A stretch of DNA of 64,000 nt from assembly GCF_009765985.1 (NCBI RefSeq), contig NZ_LMUM01000026.1:1-64000 (forward strand), read 5' to 3'. This DNA is from Acidobacterium sp. S8. GTDB taxonomy: Bacteria; Acidobacteriota; Terriglobia; Terriglobales; Acidobacteriaceae. The translations under genes and the position numbers were made by a program. Within the stretch, counting starts at the first letter, position 1. The number at the start of each line of letters is the position of its first letter. Positions 17,098-25,186 of the stretch are shown one piece after another. The notes below the pieces were generated by a model, which worked only from the letters and a program-made list of their open reading frames with translations, was not told where the DNA came from and made no database searches.

Positions 17098-18147
17098 TCG
17101 GTGACGTTTCGATTCCGTCCAGTTTGAGAAGCACTCGTTTCAGCTGCGTGTCGTTATCGTAGCCGGAGGCGACAGCGCGCTCTCTTCCGCGACGTGCAAT
17201 GGCTTCACGTTCGGCGGCATGATCGAGGTAGTAGCGGGCCTTTTCGGCGCATTCTTCGAGAGTAGAGAAAAAGACCGCTTCCTTATCTTCCTTAAAGGCG
17301 GCCTGATGGCCGGGTGTGCGCAACGCGAGAAGAAAGGCTTCACAGGCTGCGATCTCAAAAGCTTTGTGAGCGACGTCTTCCTGATTGGATTGGGTGACAA
17401 AGGCGAGATTTATTTTTGATTGCCAGATGCCCTTTCTGTAATCAGCTGTCCGGAGGCTTCCTGAGACGACGTACTTCGCCCGAGTCTCAGGCGGATAGAC
17501 TTTATCCCATCGATCTCCTGAGATGACGAGTGGCAGTTTGTAGTCTTCGGCCAGTGACCTGAGGAATTCGTGGCGTTGATCGTAGGGTGTTCCGATAAAG
17601 GAAAGCGCTCGGGTGCGATCGCTATCGCTCCAGCCTGCCGGCGGAGGGAAGTGTACGGCTGGGTCATAGCTGAGCTGAATCTGAATGAAGGCTACTTTCC
17701 ATTCGATATAGCGTCGAATGTCCGCTGTGCGGAAAAGGCATTGCAGGTCGAAGAGCTTGTATATCCGGTAGAACTGCATCCAGCAGCCGTCATTGCGTGG
17801 GCCGAAGGGGTTGTCCTGGTTGTAGCAGACGGTCTTTGCGCCGGTGGCTTTGATTTTCTGGATAGTTTCGGGCGTGAAGACGAGCGGCTTGTCGAACCAG
17901 ACGACGTCTGGTCGGTGCTGGTTTATAGCTTTGAGCAGGTTGCGGTTCGCGGCGGCAATCAGTGGACCGATGGGTAGCGGTAACGAAGCTTTGAGAGCAG
18001 CGGCGAGGGCGATAAATGGTCGCGAGTGTTGAAAGGGAGGACGTCCTGACCGATGCGCTTCAACGCTTCGAGACGGAAAGCGGAGGTTGCGCCAATTCCT
18101 AGGTCGGCAACATAGAGGATTTTTCGTTTGGCTGGCGTTCCGTCCAA
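17090..18147 (-). pseudogene. CgeB-like glycosyltransferase, interrupted by a frameshift
   Basis: Two adjacent reading frames together encode about 350 residues of a CgeB/group 1 type glycosyltransferase. The N-terminal part (18147 to about 17975) reads KRKILYVADLGIGATSAFRL and runs into a TGA at 17959-17961. The remainder is read in the -1 frame from about 17980, beginning GPLIAAANRNLLKAINQ and continuing through DVVWFDKPL, CYNQDNPFGPRNDGCW and the C-terminal KINLAFVTQ ... KAFEIAACEAFLL nucleotide-sugar-binding region. No stop interrupts the second frame. No slippery heptamer is visible, so a one-base indel near 17970-17985 is the simplest explanation, either a real mutation or a sequencing error. 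If repaired, the product would be a full-length family member. Confidence 0.8.
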
Positions 18148-18597
18148 GCTCCTCCTTGGCCGACCCCCCTAGGGAGGGGTCCGCTAAATTATTGAAATTA
18201 TTACCTTATATACAAAGATCGGCACAAGTATTTGATTTTGCTGCGGTTATACGTAAATATCTGATTCCTTAAGAATCAGGGTTCGGCGTCAAAGACACCT
18301 ATCTCTATTATAGAAAATTCAAGGGAAATATTCGGCAGATTTGTTGACCTTGTAAGTTACTGATTTTGAGATGGTTATTGCCAGATCCGAGAGTTTTGCC
18401 TCTTGACAGGGATTTGGTTTCCTCGCTGACGTGAAGCTTCGCACCCTGCGGTGGATTGGGTTCGATTTTCGCCATGCTGCGTTCAGAATGGCCGATCTGG
18501 GAGCCTGATGCTATCCCACCCTTTCGCAAAGAACGCGAAAGGATGGGGCACCCACACCCAGCACCCAACACCCCGTTTTGCTGGCTCAGTTAAACAG
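18148..18597. other. Intergenic spacer with repeats, no gene seen
   Basis: This 450-base spacer holds the upstream region of the glycosyltransferase remnant, a 7-bp hairpin (CTGATTC at 18261-18267 with GAATCAG at 18273-18279), and a family A repeat (18515-18553) near the end of the TonB receptor gene. No supported coding frame was found. Confidence 0.6.
18515..18553. repeat. Dispersed palindromic repeat, family A
   Basis: CCCACCCTTTCGC, a short loop, GCGAAAGGATGGGG then CACCC: arms can form a hairpin. Near-identical copies occur at 22524-22560 and, more diverged, at 38623-38658. All three are intergenic, within about 60 bases of a gene end. Confidence 0.8.
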
Positions 18598-21500
18598 TTA
18601 GAAGTTGTAGTGCAGCGACAATTGAAGGATGCGCGGTTGTGACCGCACTTGCTCGTCCTGGCCAAAGGTTGAATCGCCTGCGTTGGTATCAGGATTCCCA
18701 TAGCTGGCAATGTTGAACGTATTAAAGGCATCTGCACGGAAACCGATAGTGTGATGCTCTGTGATGTGGAAGTCCTTAAACGCGGACGTATCGATCTGGG
18801 TGAAGCGCGGAGCGCGAAGAGACCCGTTTCGCCCGCTGCCGAAGAGAGTGCTGGATGGCTTGCCATAGGCGCAGACGCCATTATCCACGCCCGGCACGAC
18901 ATCGTTGGGAGGGAGGCCGTAGCCACAGGCGGTAGCCGAGGGGTCAGTGCCGTACCAGTTTGCCAGGCTGCGATTCACGACTTTGATATGCCGGTATTGG
19001 TTGGCACGCTGTGAACCATAGGAGTTCACGCTGATGTTGCCTCCGGTGACGGTCTCCGGAAAGCCGGAATAGGCAACTCCGGCACCGGAGATCGACCAGC
19101 CACCAATCACGGCGTCGACCAGACGGTTCACTCCTGAGGCGAACTGTTTGCCGCGACCGAATGGAAGGGCATAGACGATCAATCCTGAGAAATTGTGGGT
19201 TACGTCGTATCCGGCAGGGCCGTAATCAGAATGGCTGTCAAAGTAGTTCTGGAATGCGCCGCTAAATCCGTTGACATTGAGTCCGTAGTTACCCAGGCTG
19301 TTTGTCATTGCCTTGCCATAGCTGTAATTCAACGTGTATTCGAGGCCATGGATTGCGCGATGGCGCAGGACGGCCTGCAACGCGTTGTAATTCATCATGG
19401 CGCGCGATTCGGTGATCAGAAGGCCACCGCTGCCGACGCTTCCAAGCGGACTGCCGTCGCCGACACTCTCATGCTGTCCCGATGTGGAATCGTTCGGCGT
19501 GAGCCACTGGTTCGCGTTGCCGTAGTCCATAATGTGCTGCCCCTGCTCGCCCAGATATCCGATTTGGAGCGAGGTTGCTCCGCTGAGAGCGTACTCGGTA
19601 GTCAGGCTCCACTCCTGGATATAGGCAGGCTGGATGTTTTGTGGCCACAAGGCGTACTGAGAGCCAGAGTAATTCACATCCGACGGATTGGAACTGAAGC
19701 CTTGTTGTGCGGTGCGGGGCTGGCCACCAGAAGCCGGTGTCGTGCCGGAGGCCACGGTCGGCTTTATTTCCGGGGTTGCGGTGGATTGAATGAAGGGAAC
19801 GATAGATGTCAGGCGCTGGTTGCCAGCGTTGCCTTCAAAAAAGCTGGTTGCTCCATAGCCTCCGCGAACGACAAAGTTGTTTGTTGCCTGCCACGCGAAG
19901 CCAAGACGGGGCATGAACTGTGTGTGATTCGCGTTGTAGCAGGCGCGATTCTGGCAAACCTGCGCTCCGGTAGGGGCTTCGTCAGGGACTTTGCCAGCAT
20001 AGATCACGGCATTGGTATCCAGCAGCACGTTGCCCGTCTTGTCGTTGACTTCATACCAGGGCTGATCGTATTCATAGCGCAGGCCGAGGTTAAGGGTGAG
20101 ATTTGGAAGTACTTTCCAGTCATCCTGAAAGAAGCCCGCGGTCCGCCATTGACGCTGTCCGACAAATACGCCCCGCGACGTAACCTGCACGGTGCTGACG
20201 CGGTTGAGGACAAAGTCGGCTGCGCCATATCCGGGGCTGGTTATACCGTTGACGCCCGGATTTCCAGTGAAGTCGCCGCTGTAGGACAAGGAACCGAGAA
20301 AACCGCTGTTATTGCTGGTGATGTAATTATTCTGATAGCGGATCGCCTGGATGCCCATGCTGAACAGATGCAGCCCGTGCTGCCAGGTGAGATTGTCGAT
20401 ATAGCTGTATGTATTGTCGATGATGGAGCCGTCCTGCGCGGTGGTTCCTCCGGCGCTGGGGCCGCTGGCGATGCTTTGGTAGGAGTAGCCGGGGAAGGTC
20501 TGCGCCCCGTTGAAGGGGATTCCAACTTTGGCGTTACCTGTCAATCCGAACTGGCCGCTAGGATCGGTTGGTTCCGATTGGACCCAGAAGGTACGGGTAA
20601 AGCCGATGCGCGCGGCGTTGACAATTGCCGGGGAGAAGACATGCACCCAGGTTCCGCCGCCAATATTCGTCGGAAACCGGTTCTGTGAAGGGAACTGGAT
20701 ATCGAGAACAGCGATATTGCCGTCATAGGCATGGGACTGGCCGTAAAAGCCAGTGATCTTGTCTGCTGCACGCAGATCCCATTCGAGTTTGACATCGAAC
20801 TGATTATTGACGGTAAAGCTCCGGCTCGGACCCTGATAGTTGTTCGCGGCGACACCGTCGCTCGGCGTGGCGTTTGGCAATGGGTAGAGTGAGGGGTTCG
20901 CGAAGAGGAATTGCGCGACCGGGTTCGAGACCGTGATTTGATTATTGGCGTAAGGCACGAAATTGTTCTGGGTGTCGTAGAGCTGAATCGGCGTATTCTG
21001 CACGCCGCCGGGGCCTACGGGAGGATGCAGGACCGCAGAAAAGTCTCCATTGCGCATGGCCTGCGTGAATACGCTGTACTGGCCCGTGCCTCCGGTATGT
21101 GCTCTTGCGCCGATGTAGTCGGCAAAGAAGAAGAGCTTGTCGTGGAGAATGGGGCCGCCAAGAGCGCCTCCAAACTGCGATTGCGTGTAGGGGTTCTTCT
21201 CAATGATGGGAACTGCGTGATCGTTTCCCCAGGTATTGGCGTTCATATTGTCGTTCTGCAGGAAGTAGAAGGCGTCCCCGTGGAACTGATTGGTTCCGCT
21301 CTTCATTACGGCGATCACGTCGCCGCCATTCACGTTGCCATATTCGGCGGGCGCGTTGGCGGAGATGACTTTCAGCTCACCAATCGCAAACGGAGAAGGA
21401 TTGATGGCGATGAGATTGTTCTCGGTCTCGTTATTGTCGATTCCGTCGAGAGTGTAGTTATTAGCCTGCGCGCGCTGTCCGTTGATGTTCGGGATGCCGC

Positions 21501-22077
21501 TGTAATAGGTGTTGCGCTCGATGGCGTTGTTCCCGGACATGCCTGCCGGGCCATTGGTGCTGGTTGCGCCGGGTAGATACAAGGTGACGCTTGAGAAATT
21601 CAGGCCGTTCAGAGGGATATTGGAAATCTCATTGCTGGTGAAGGTTACGCCGAGGCTGGGGTCATTGGTGTTGAGAATGGGCGCGGCGGCTGAGACTTGC
21701 ACAGTTTCTGCGGCGCTGCCGGCCTTCAGCTGCACATTGAATTTCGCGGTCTGATCGATCTCCAGAGCAAAGGGCGGGATCGTCTGTATGCCGAAGCCGC
21801 TGGCCTGCACGGTGACCTGGTAGTGGCCGATTGGCAGAAACTGGATCGTATATTGACCGGATGCGTTGGTGGTTACAGGAGTGTCTACGTTCGTGGCCAC
21901 GTTGTGTGCCGTGACTGTAGCTCCAACAATGATGGCGCCGCTTGCGTCGGTTACGGTTCCTGTGATGTTGCCGGTGATGGTTTGGGCGAATGTGGTTAGA
22001 GTGGCCAGACATGCTATGACGATCAGCAGGGGATAACACAGCCATTGGCTGCGGTGGGAGAGTTTCGATTCGCACAT
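18598..22077 (-). CDS. Oar-like TonB-dependent receptor, first copy
   Basis: A 1159-residue outer-membrane protein. A signal peptide (about residues 1-31, ending TTFAQ) precedes a carboxypeptidase-regulatory-like Ig-fold domain (GNITGTVTDASGAIIVGATVTA, given as positions 35-56). A plug-domain region (LNGLNFSSVTLYLPG; GDVIAVMKSGTNQFHGDAFYFLQ) and a long beta-barrel follow. The barrel has repeated blocks such as LTLNLGLRYEYDQPWYEV and FVVRGGYGATSFFEG and ends in a terminal Phe (LHYNF), the usual outer-membrane insertion signal. The ligand is unknown; genomic context suggests plant-type polysaccharide or peptide fragments. The start at 22077 is chosen for the signal peptide and the AAAGGA upstream; an in-frame ATG at 22173 would add 32 unlikely residues. 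A LacI-like palindrome lies about 100 bases upstream. Confidence 0.92.
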   Translation of the reverse strand: MCESKLSHRSQWLCYPLLIVIACLATLTTFAQTITGNITGTVTDASGAIIVGATVTAHNVATNVDTPVTTNASGQYTIQFLPIGHYQVTVQASGFGIQTIPPFALEIDQTAKFNVQLKAGSAAETVQVSAAAPILNTNDPSLGVTFTSNEISNIPLNGLNFSSVTLYLPGATSTNGPAGMSGNNAIERNTYYSGIPNINGQRAQANNYTLDGIDNNETENNLIAINPSPFAIGELKVISANAPAEYGNVNGGDVIAVMKSGTNQFHGDAFYFLQNDNMNANTWGNDHAVPIIEKNPYTQSQFGGALGGPILHDKLFFFADYIGARAHTGGTGQYSVFTQAMRNGDFSAVLHPPVGPGGVQNTPIQLYDTQNNFVPYANNQITVSNPVAQFLFANPSLYPLPNATPSDGVAANNYQGPSRSFTVNNQFDVKLEWDLRAADKITGFYGQSHAYDGNIAVLDIQFPSQNRFPTNIGGGTWVHVFSPAIVNAARIGFTRTFWVQSEPTDPSGQFGLTGNAKVGIPFNGAQTFPGYSYQSIASGPSAGGTTAQDGSIIDNTYSYIDNLTWQHGLHLFSMGIQAIRYQNNYITSNNSGFLGSLSYSGDFTGNPGVNGITSPGYGAADFVLNRVSTVQVTSRGVFVGQRQWRTAGFFQDDWKVLPNLTLNLGLRYEYDQPWYEVNDKTGNVLLDTNAVIYAGKVPDEAPTGAQVCQNRACYNANHTQFMPRLGFAWQATNNFVVRGGYGATSFFEGNAGNQRLTSIVPFIQSTATPEIKPTVASGTTPASGGQPRTAQQGFSSNPSDVNYSGSQYALWPQNIQPAYIQEWSLTTEYALSGATSLQIGYLGEQGQHIMDYGNANQWLTPNDSTSGQHESVGDGSPLGSVGSGGLLITESRAMMNYNALQAVLRHRAIHGLEYTLNYSYGKAMTNSLGNYGLNVNGFSGAFQNYFDSHSDYGPAGYDVTHNFSGLIVYALPFGRGKQFASGVNRLVDAVIGGWSISGAGVAYSGFPETVTGGNISVNSYGSQRANQYRHIKVVNRSLANWYGTDPSATACGYGLPPNDVVPGVDNGVCAYGKPSSTLFGSGRNGSLRAPRFTQIDTSAFKDFHITEHHTIGFRADAFNTFNIASYGNPDTNAGDSTFGQDEQVRSQPRILQLSLHYNF

Positions 22078-22180
22078 TTTGAAATGTGTCCTTTCGTTAT
22101 GGTCCTGCGGTGAAACTAAAGCCTCGCACGATAAATCCTGGTTGAGCGTAGCGACATAGATATCCAGCGTCAAATTGAAT

Positions 22181-22192
22181 GGTATCGATACC
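22181..22192. promoter_or_regulatory. Perfect palindrome GGTATCGATACC, operator candidate
   Basis: A 12-base perfect palindrome with a central CG, of the shape bound by LacI-family regulators, located 104 bases upstream of the TonB receptor start. It differs from the operator at 12329, so a different family member would be expected to bind it. Confidence 0.4.
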
Positions 22193-22291
22193 CACGCTGT
22201 AAAAATGGAATTTCTGGAGCTAAATGGAAGCGTGCTTATGAGTTGCGGGATGGGGTTGCGGTTATATAGTTCGTTACTGTTTTGGGCCGGC

Positions 22292-22344
22292 CGAGGCTGA
22301 AGCCTCGTTCTTATCGGGACCTTTTCCGCCGGGCTGAAGCCCGG
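22292..22344. repeat. Paired small hairpins, family C repeat
   Basis: CGAGGCTGAAGCCTCG (22292-22307) and CCGGGCTGAAGCCCGG (22329-22344) are perfect 6-bp hairpins with the same TGAA loop, 21 bases apart. Their arms differ by compensatory changes, which points to selection on the structure (REP-like element). Confidence 0.75.
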
Positions 22345-22440
22345 TGCTTCTACCGTGGCCTTGCTGGCGCAAGGCTTCGCAGCTTTGCTGCGGATGATAT
22401 GGTTCCGGTCGCATTTTTGTTTGACGGGGAGCGCACAGGA

Positions 22441-22467
22441 GATCCTTCGCTTCGCTCAGGATGACGG
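22441..22467 (+). repeat. Dispersed repeat, family B half-element
   Basis: GATCCTTCGCTTCGCTC then AGGATGACGG, 27 bases, differing from 11129-11155 at two mirrored positions so that the ends remain complementary. Confidence 0.75.
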
Positions 22468-22523
22468 CGCTTTCGGAGAGGGTGTATCTTCGCCTGGGAT
22501 GGCGGTGGTTGAGTTCATGGTAG

Positions 22524-22560
22524 CCCACCCTTTCGCAAAGTGCGCGAAAGGATGGGGCCC
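22524..22560. repeat. Dispersed palindromic repeat, family A
   Basis: Second copy of the element at 18515-18553: CCCACCCTTTCGC, loop AAAGTGC, GCGAAAGGATGGGG. It ends 26 bases from the stop codon of the CocE-like gene. Confidence 0.8.
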
Positions 22561-22585
22561 CCAAAATTCCGGTTGTGCTGCGGCC

Positions 22586-24748
22586 TCAGTTGCCGGATGC
22601 GACGGGGAAGACGATGTGGGAGGGATGATCGGCTGATCCGTAGATGTGCTGCGTAGCGGCTTTGTAGTCGGATGGCGAGGCGGTCATGATGTTGGGCACG
22701 AAGGTTTGCGGGTTGCGGTCGTAGAGCGGGAACCAGGTGCTTTGGACCTGCACCATGATGCGGTGTCCTTTTAAGAAGGCGTGGTCGGCTCCGTGCAGGC
22801 TGAATTTGTATTCCTCGGGCTTGTCGGCGGGGATGGCTTCAGGGTGCTCGAAGCTCTTGCGGTAGCGGCCGCGGAAGATCTCGTCGACGATCATGAGCTG
22901 CGCGCCGGACATTTTGCCGAGGGAGGAGTCGTCGGGATAGACGTCGATGAGCTTGACGATCCAGTCGGAGTCGGTGCCGGAGGTGGAGGCAAAGATGTCG
23001 GCGACGATGTCTCCGGTGATGGTGACGGGCTGATCGAGAGCCTGGGTTTGCCAGGTGGCGATATCTTTGCGGGTGCCGAGGAATTTCTGATCCTGCACGA
23101 GCCAGGTGTACCAGCCGGAACCGCCCGGCGCGTAGGTGGCTTCAATCGGCCGATTGCGATAGGGGACTGGATTGGCCGGGTCGGAGGTGTAGGCGGTAAA
23201 GCTGGTGTCACCGGCTGTGGGTTTGTCAAAGCTGAGGGAGCCGTCGGCGTCGAGGTAGAGATTGCGCTCGGTGATGTTTTCCTTTGGCGGCCACGCGTCA
23301 TAGCGCATCCAGCGATTGGTGCCGGTCTGGAAGCTGGCTGCGTCTTTGAGGTCGAAGGTGCCTTCGTCCTTTAAGTAGTGGGCGAAGAAGGGCGCTTCGA
23401 TCTGGGCGCGGAACTGGTCTCCGGTGGCTGCGCCGAAGTTTACGTTGCCGAGTGAGCGCGTGGTGCGCGACCACTGGCCGTGGTTCCAGGGGCCGAGGAC
23501 GATGAAGACTTCGTTGTTTTTATCGTGTGGCTTGAGGGAGGCGTATTCGGCCTGCGGTCCCCACATGTCTTCCTGATCCCACCAGCCGCCGACTTCGAGC
23601 GTGGGCACATTGACTTTGGTGAGATGGTCTTCGACGGCGCGAATCTGCCAGTAGTGGTCGCAGCTGGGGTGATCGATGAAGCCTTTCCATGTAGGCAGGA
23701 CGCCGACGTTAGCCTTCTTGATGTCTCCGGCGAGCGAGCCGGCGTCGAGGAAGAAGTTGTAGGCGTCCTCGTCGATTTTGCTGAAGGCGTTTTCTTTGCT
23801 GGTTTCAAGGCCGATGGCGTAGTCGTATCCGTAGCTCTGTCGCCAGGCGCCGTTGTGGAAGAAGTCGTCGCCGAGCCAGAGGTTAGTCATGGGCGCTTGC
23901 GGCGAAATGGCTTTGACGGCGGGGTTGGGATCGATGCCGGATTCGATGGCGAGGAAGCCGGGATAGGAGATGCCGACGACGCCGACGCGCCCATTGTTAT
24001 TGGGCAGGTTTTTGATGAGCCAGCCGACGGTGTCATAGGCGTCGGTGGTTTCGTCGATGTTGTTCGGGTCGGAGGATTTGGGGTCATGGTGGTCGACGAT
24101 GGGGCGGTTCATGAAGAACTGGCCCTCGGAGCCGTAACGGCCGCGGATGTCTTCCATGACGAAGATGTAGCCGCTTCGGGCAAGGTCAGTGTATTGCGCG
24201 TTGATTGAGTTGGAGTTGTATCCGTCGACGCCGTAAGGTGTGCGCTGCATGATGATGGGAAGCGGTTGGTTCGTGTCAGTCGGGCGAAGGATGATGGCGT
24301 GGAGCTTCACGCCGTCGCGTACGGGGATCATCACTTCTTTGCGGTCATAAGAGCGGAAGTGGTTGTGCTCGGGCTGGTCGCTGACGCGGGTGGCTTCATT
24401 TTCTTCCTTGCCGGCGACGCGCTTGACGCCGGTAACTTTGCCGGTGGAGTCGGTGACGAAGGTGAACTGCATGCCGTGTCCGTTATCGAAGGTATTTTGC
24501 GATGAGGCATGCAGCGGTGTATGCGGGATGCGGGCACCTTCCAGGGCGAGCGAGTTACCGTCATGGAAAAAGGAGAGCTTAATCTCGGGCTCGTCATTCA
24601 TGCGGTATTGACCGGCGTACTTGTCGAGGGTGGCGGCGTCGAGCCTGATTTCTGCGGCGGGTGCGGCCTGTGCGGTGAGCGAAAGTTGTATCAGCGGCAA
24701 GAGTAGCGCAAAGGCGGCTGCGCAGTGACGAAGAGCGCGATAGTTCAT
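22586..24748 (-). CDS. Exported CocE/NonD-family (peptidase S15-like) hydrolase
   Basis: A 720-residue protein with a signal peptide (about residues 1-28, ending SLTAQA). An extra N-terminal beta-rich domain (LDKYAGQYRMNDEPEIKLSF, residues 41-60 onward) resembles those added to other acidobacterial hydrolases. From about residue 137 comes an alpha/beta-hydrolase of the S15/CocE family, with nucleophile S261 in VGVVGISYPGF, then a C-terminal jelly-roll domain. The family covers X-Pro dipeptidyl peptidases, cocaine esterase, glutaryl-7-ACA acylase and alpha-amino-acid ester hydrolase; DDFFHNGAWRQSYGYDYAIG favours the last group. Exact substrate unknown. Predicted to act in the periplasm on small acyl compounds or peptides. 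Confidence 0.88.
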   Translation of the reverse strand: MNYRALRHCAAAFALLLPLIQLSLTAQAAPAAEIRLDAATLDKYAGQYRMNDEPEIKLSFFHDGNSLALEGARIPHTPLHASSQNTFDNGHGMQFTFVTDSTGKVTGVKRVAGKEENEATRVSDQPEHNHFRSYDRKEVMIPVRDGVKLHAIILRPTDTNQPLPIIMQRTPYGVDGYNSNSINAQYTDLARSGYIFVMEDIRGRYGSEGQFFMNRPIVDHHDPKSSDPNNIDETTDAYDTVGWLIKNLPNNNGRVGVVGISYPGFLAIESGIDPNPAVKAISPQAPMTNLWLGDDFFHNGAWRQSYGYDYAIGLETSKENAFSKIDEDAYNFFLDAGSLAGDIKKANVGVLPTWKGFIDHPSCDHYWQIRAVEDHLTKVNVPTLEVGGWWDQEDMWGPQAEYASLKPHDKNNEVFIVLGPWNHGQWSRTTRSLGNVNFGAATGDQFRAQIEAPFFAHYLKDEGTFDLKDAASFQTGTNRWMRYDAWPPKENITERNLYLDADGSLSFDKPTAGDTSFTAYTSDPANPVPYRNRPIEATYAPGGSGWYTWLVQDQKFLGTRKDIATWQTQALDQPVTITGDIVADIFASTSGTDSDWIVKLIDVYPDDSSLGKMSGAQLMIVDEIFRGRYRKSFEHPEAIPADKPEEYKFSLHGADHAFLKGHRIMVQVQSTWFPLYDRNPQTFVPNIMTASPSDYKAATQHIYGSADHPSHIVFPVASGN

Positions 24749-25186
24749 GGGTTTTCCTTGTGAGTGAGGCGGGAAATTCTTCCTGCCCGAAGAATGACCT
24801 TAGCAGAATCAGTTGGTACGGCGCTGAAAATTTGGGATCGCGTGAATGCAACCGTGACCGTACAAATAGACAATCCGCCCGATTATTTCTGGCACCTTAT
24901 GCGGGTCGTTATGAGCACTAGTTATCGCGCGGATAAGTATTTGTAATGGTGAGTACTGATAAGTACATTTTGATGTTTAATCTGAATGAACATCTCCCAT
25001 TTGTAACCTTCACCGCCATAATTTCGGCAGCTCAACAGCTGACGAAATCTGTTGTATTCAGATTTGGTCTGGAGGACAATTGGGAATCCCATCGCGTCCA
25101 CGGCGCGAGTACCGCAAGATTGATAGAAAAACAAACGAACTGATCGCCCGAGCCGAGCGATCCTGCTGCATTTTTTGGAGGAATTT
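24749..25186. other. Divergent promoter spacer, no gene seen
   Basis: About 440 bases between the divergent CocE and TonB receptor genes. GATAAGTA occurs twice as direct repeats (24932-24939 and 24958-24965, 26 bases apart). The second lies within CTGATAAG (24956-24963), an 8-mer also found upstream of the TonB receptor at 58487. No RNA gene recognised. Confidence 0.5.

Larger units (their letters stand above)
22078..22585. other. Spacer dense in repeats and a palindromic operator candidate
   Basis: About 500 bases without a supported gene. It contains the promoter side of the TonB receptor with the palindrome at 22181, two family C hairpins, a family B half-element and a family A repeat, in that order toward the CocE gene. 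Confidence 0.65.

Noticed and set aside
17965-17990. Programmed ribosomal frameshift in the CgeB-like gene
   Set aside because: No slippery heptamer or downstream structure is visible, and CgeB-like proteins are normally made from one frame.
19195-20688. Plus-strand open frame of 497 codons opposite the first TonB receptor
   Set aside because: No family features; Val/Gly/Ala-rich shadow of an unambiguous receptor gene.
23480-24208. Plus-strand open frame opposite the CocE-like gene, very rich in Val, Gly, Asp and Glu
   Set aside because: Its composition is that of an antisense frame; no start signal or domain.
24946-25143. 65-codon open frame before the second TonB receptor
   Set aside because: No ribosome-binding site, no recognisable motif, and it lies in the receptor promoter region.
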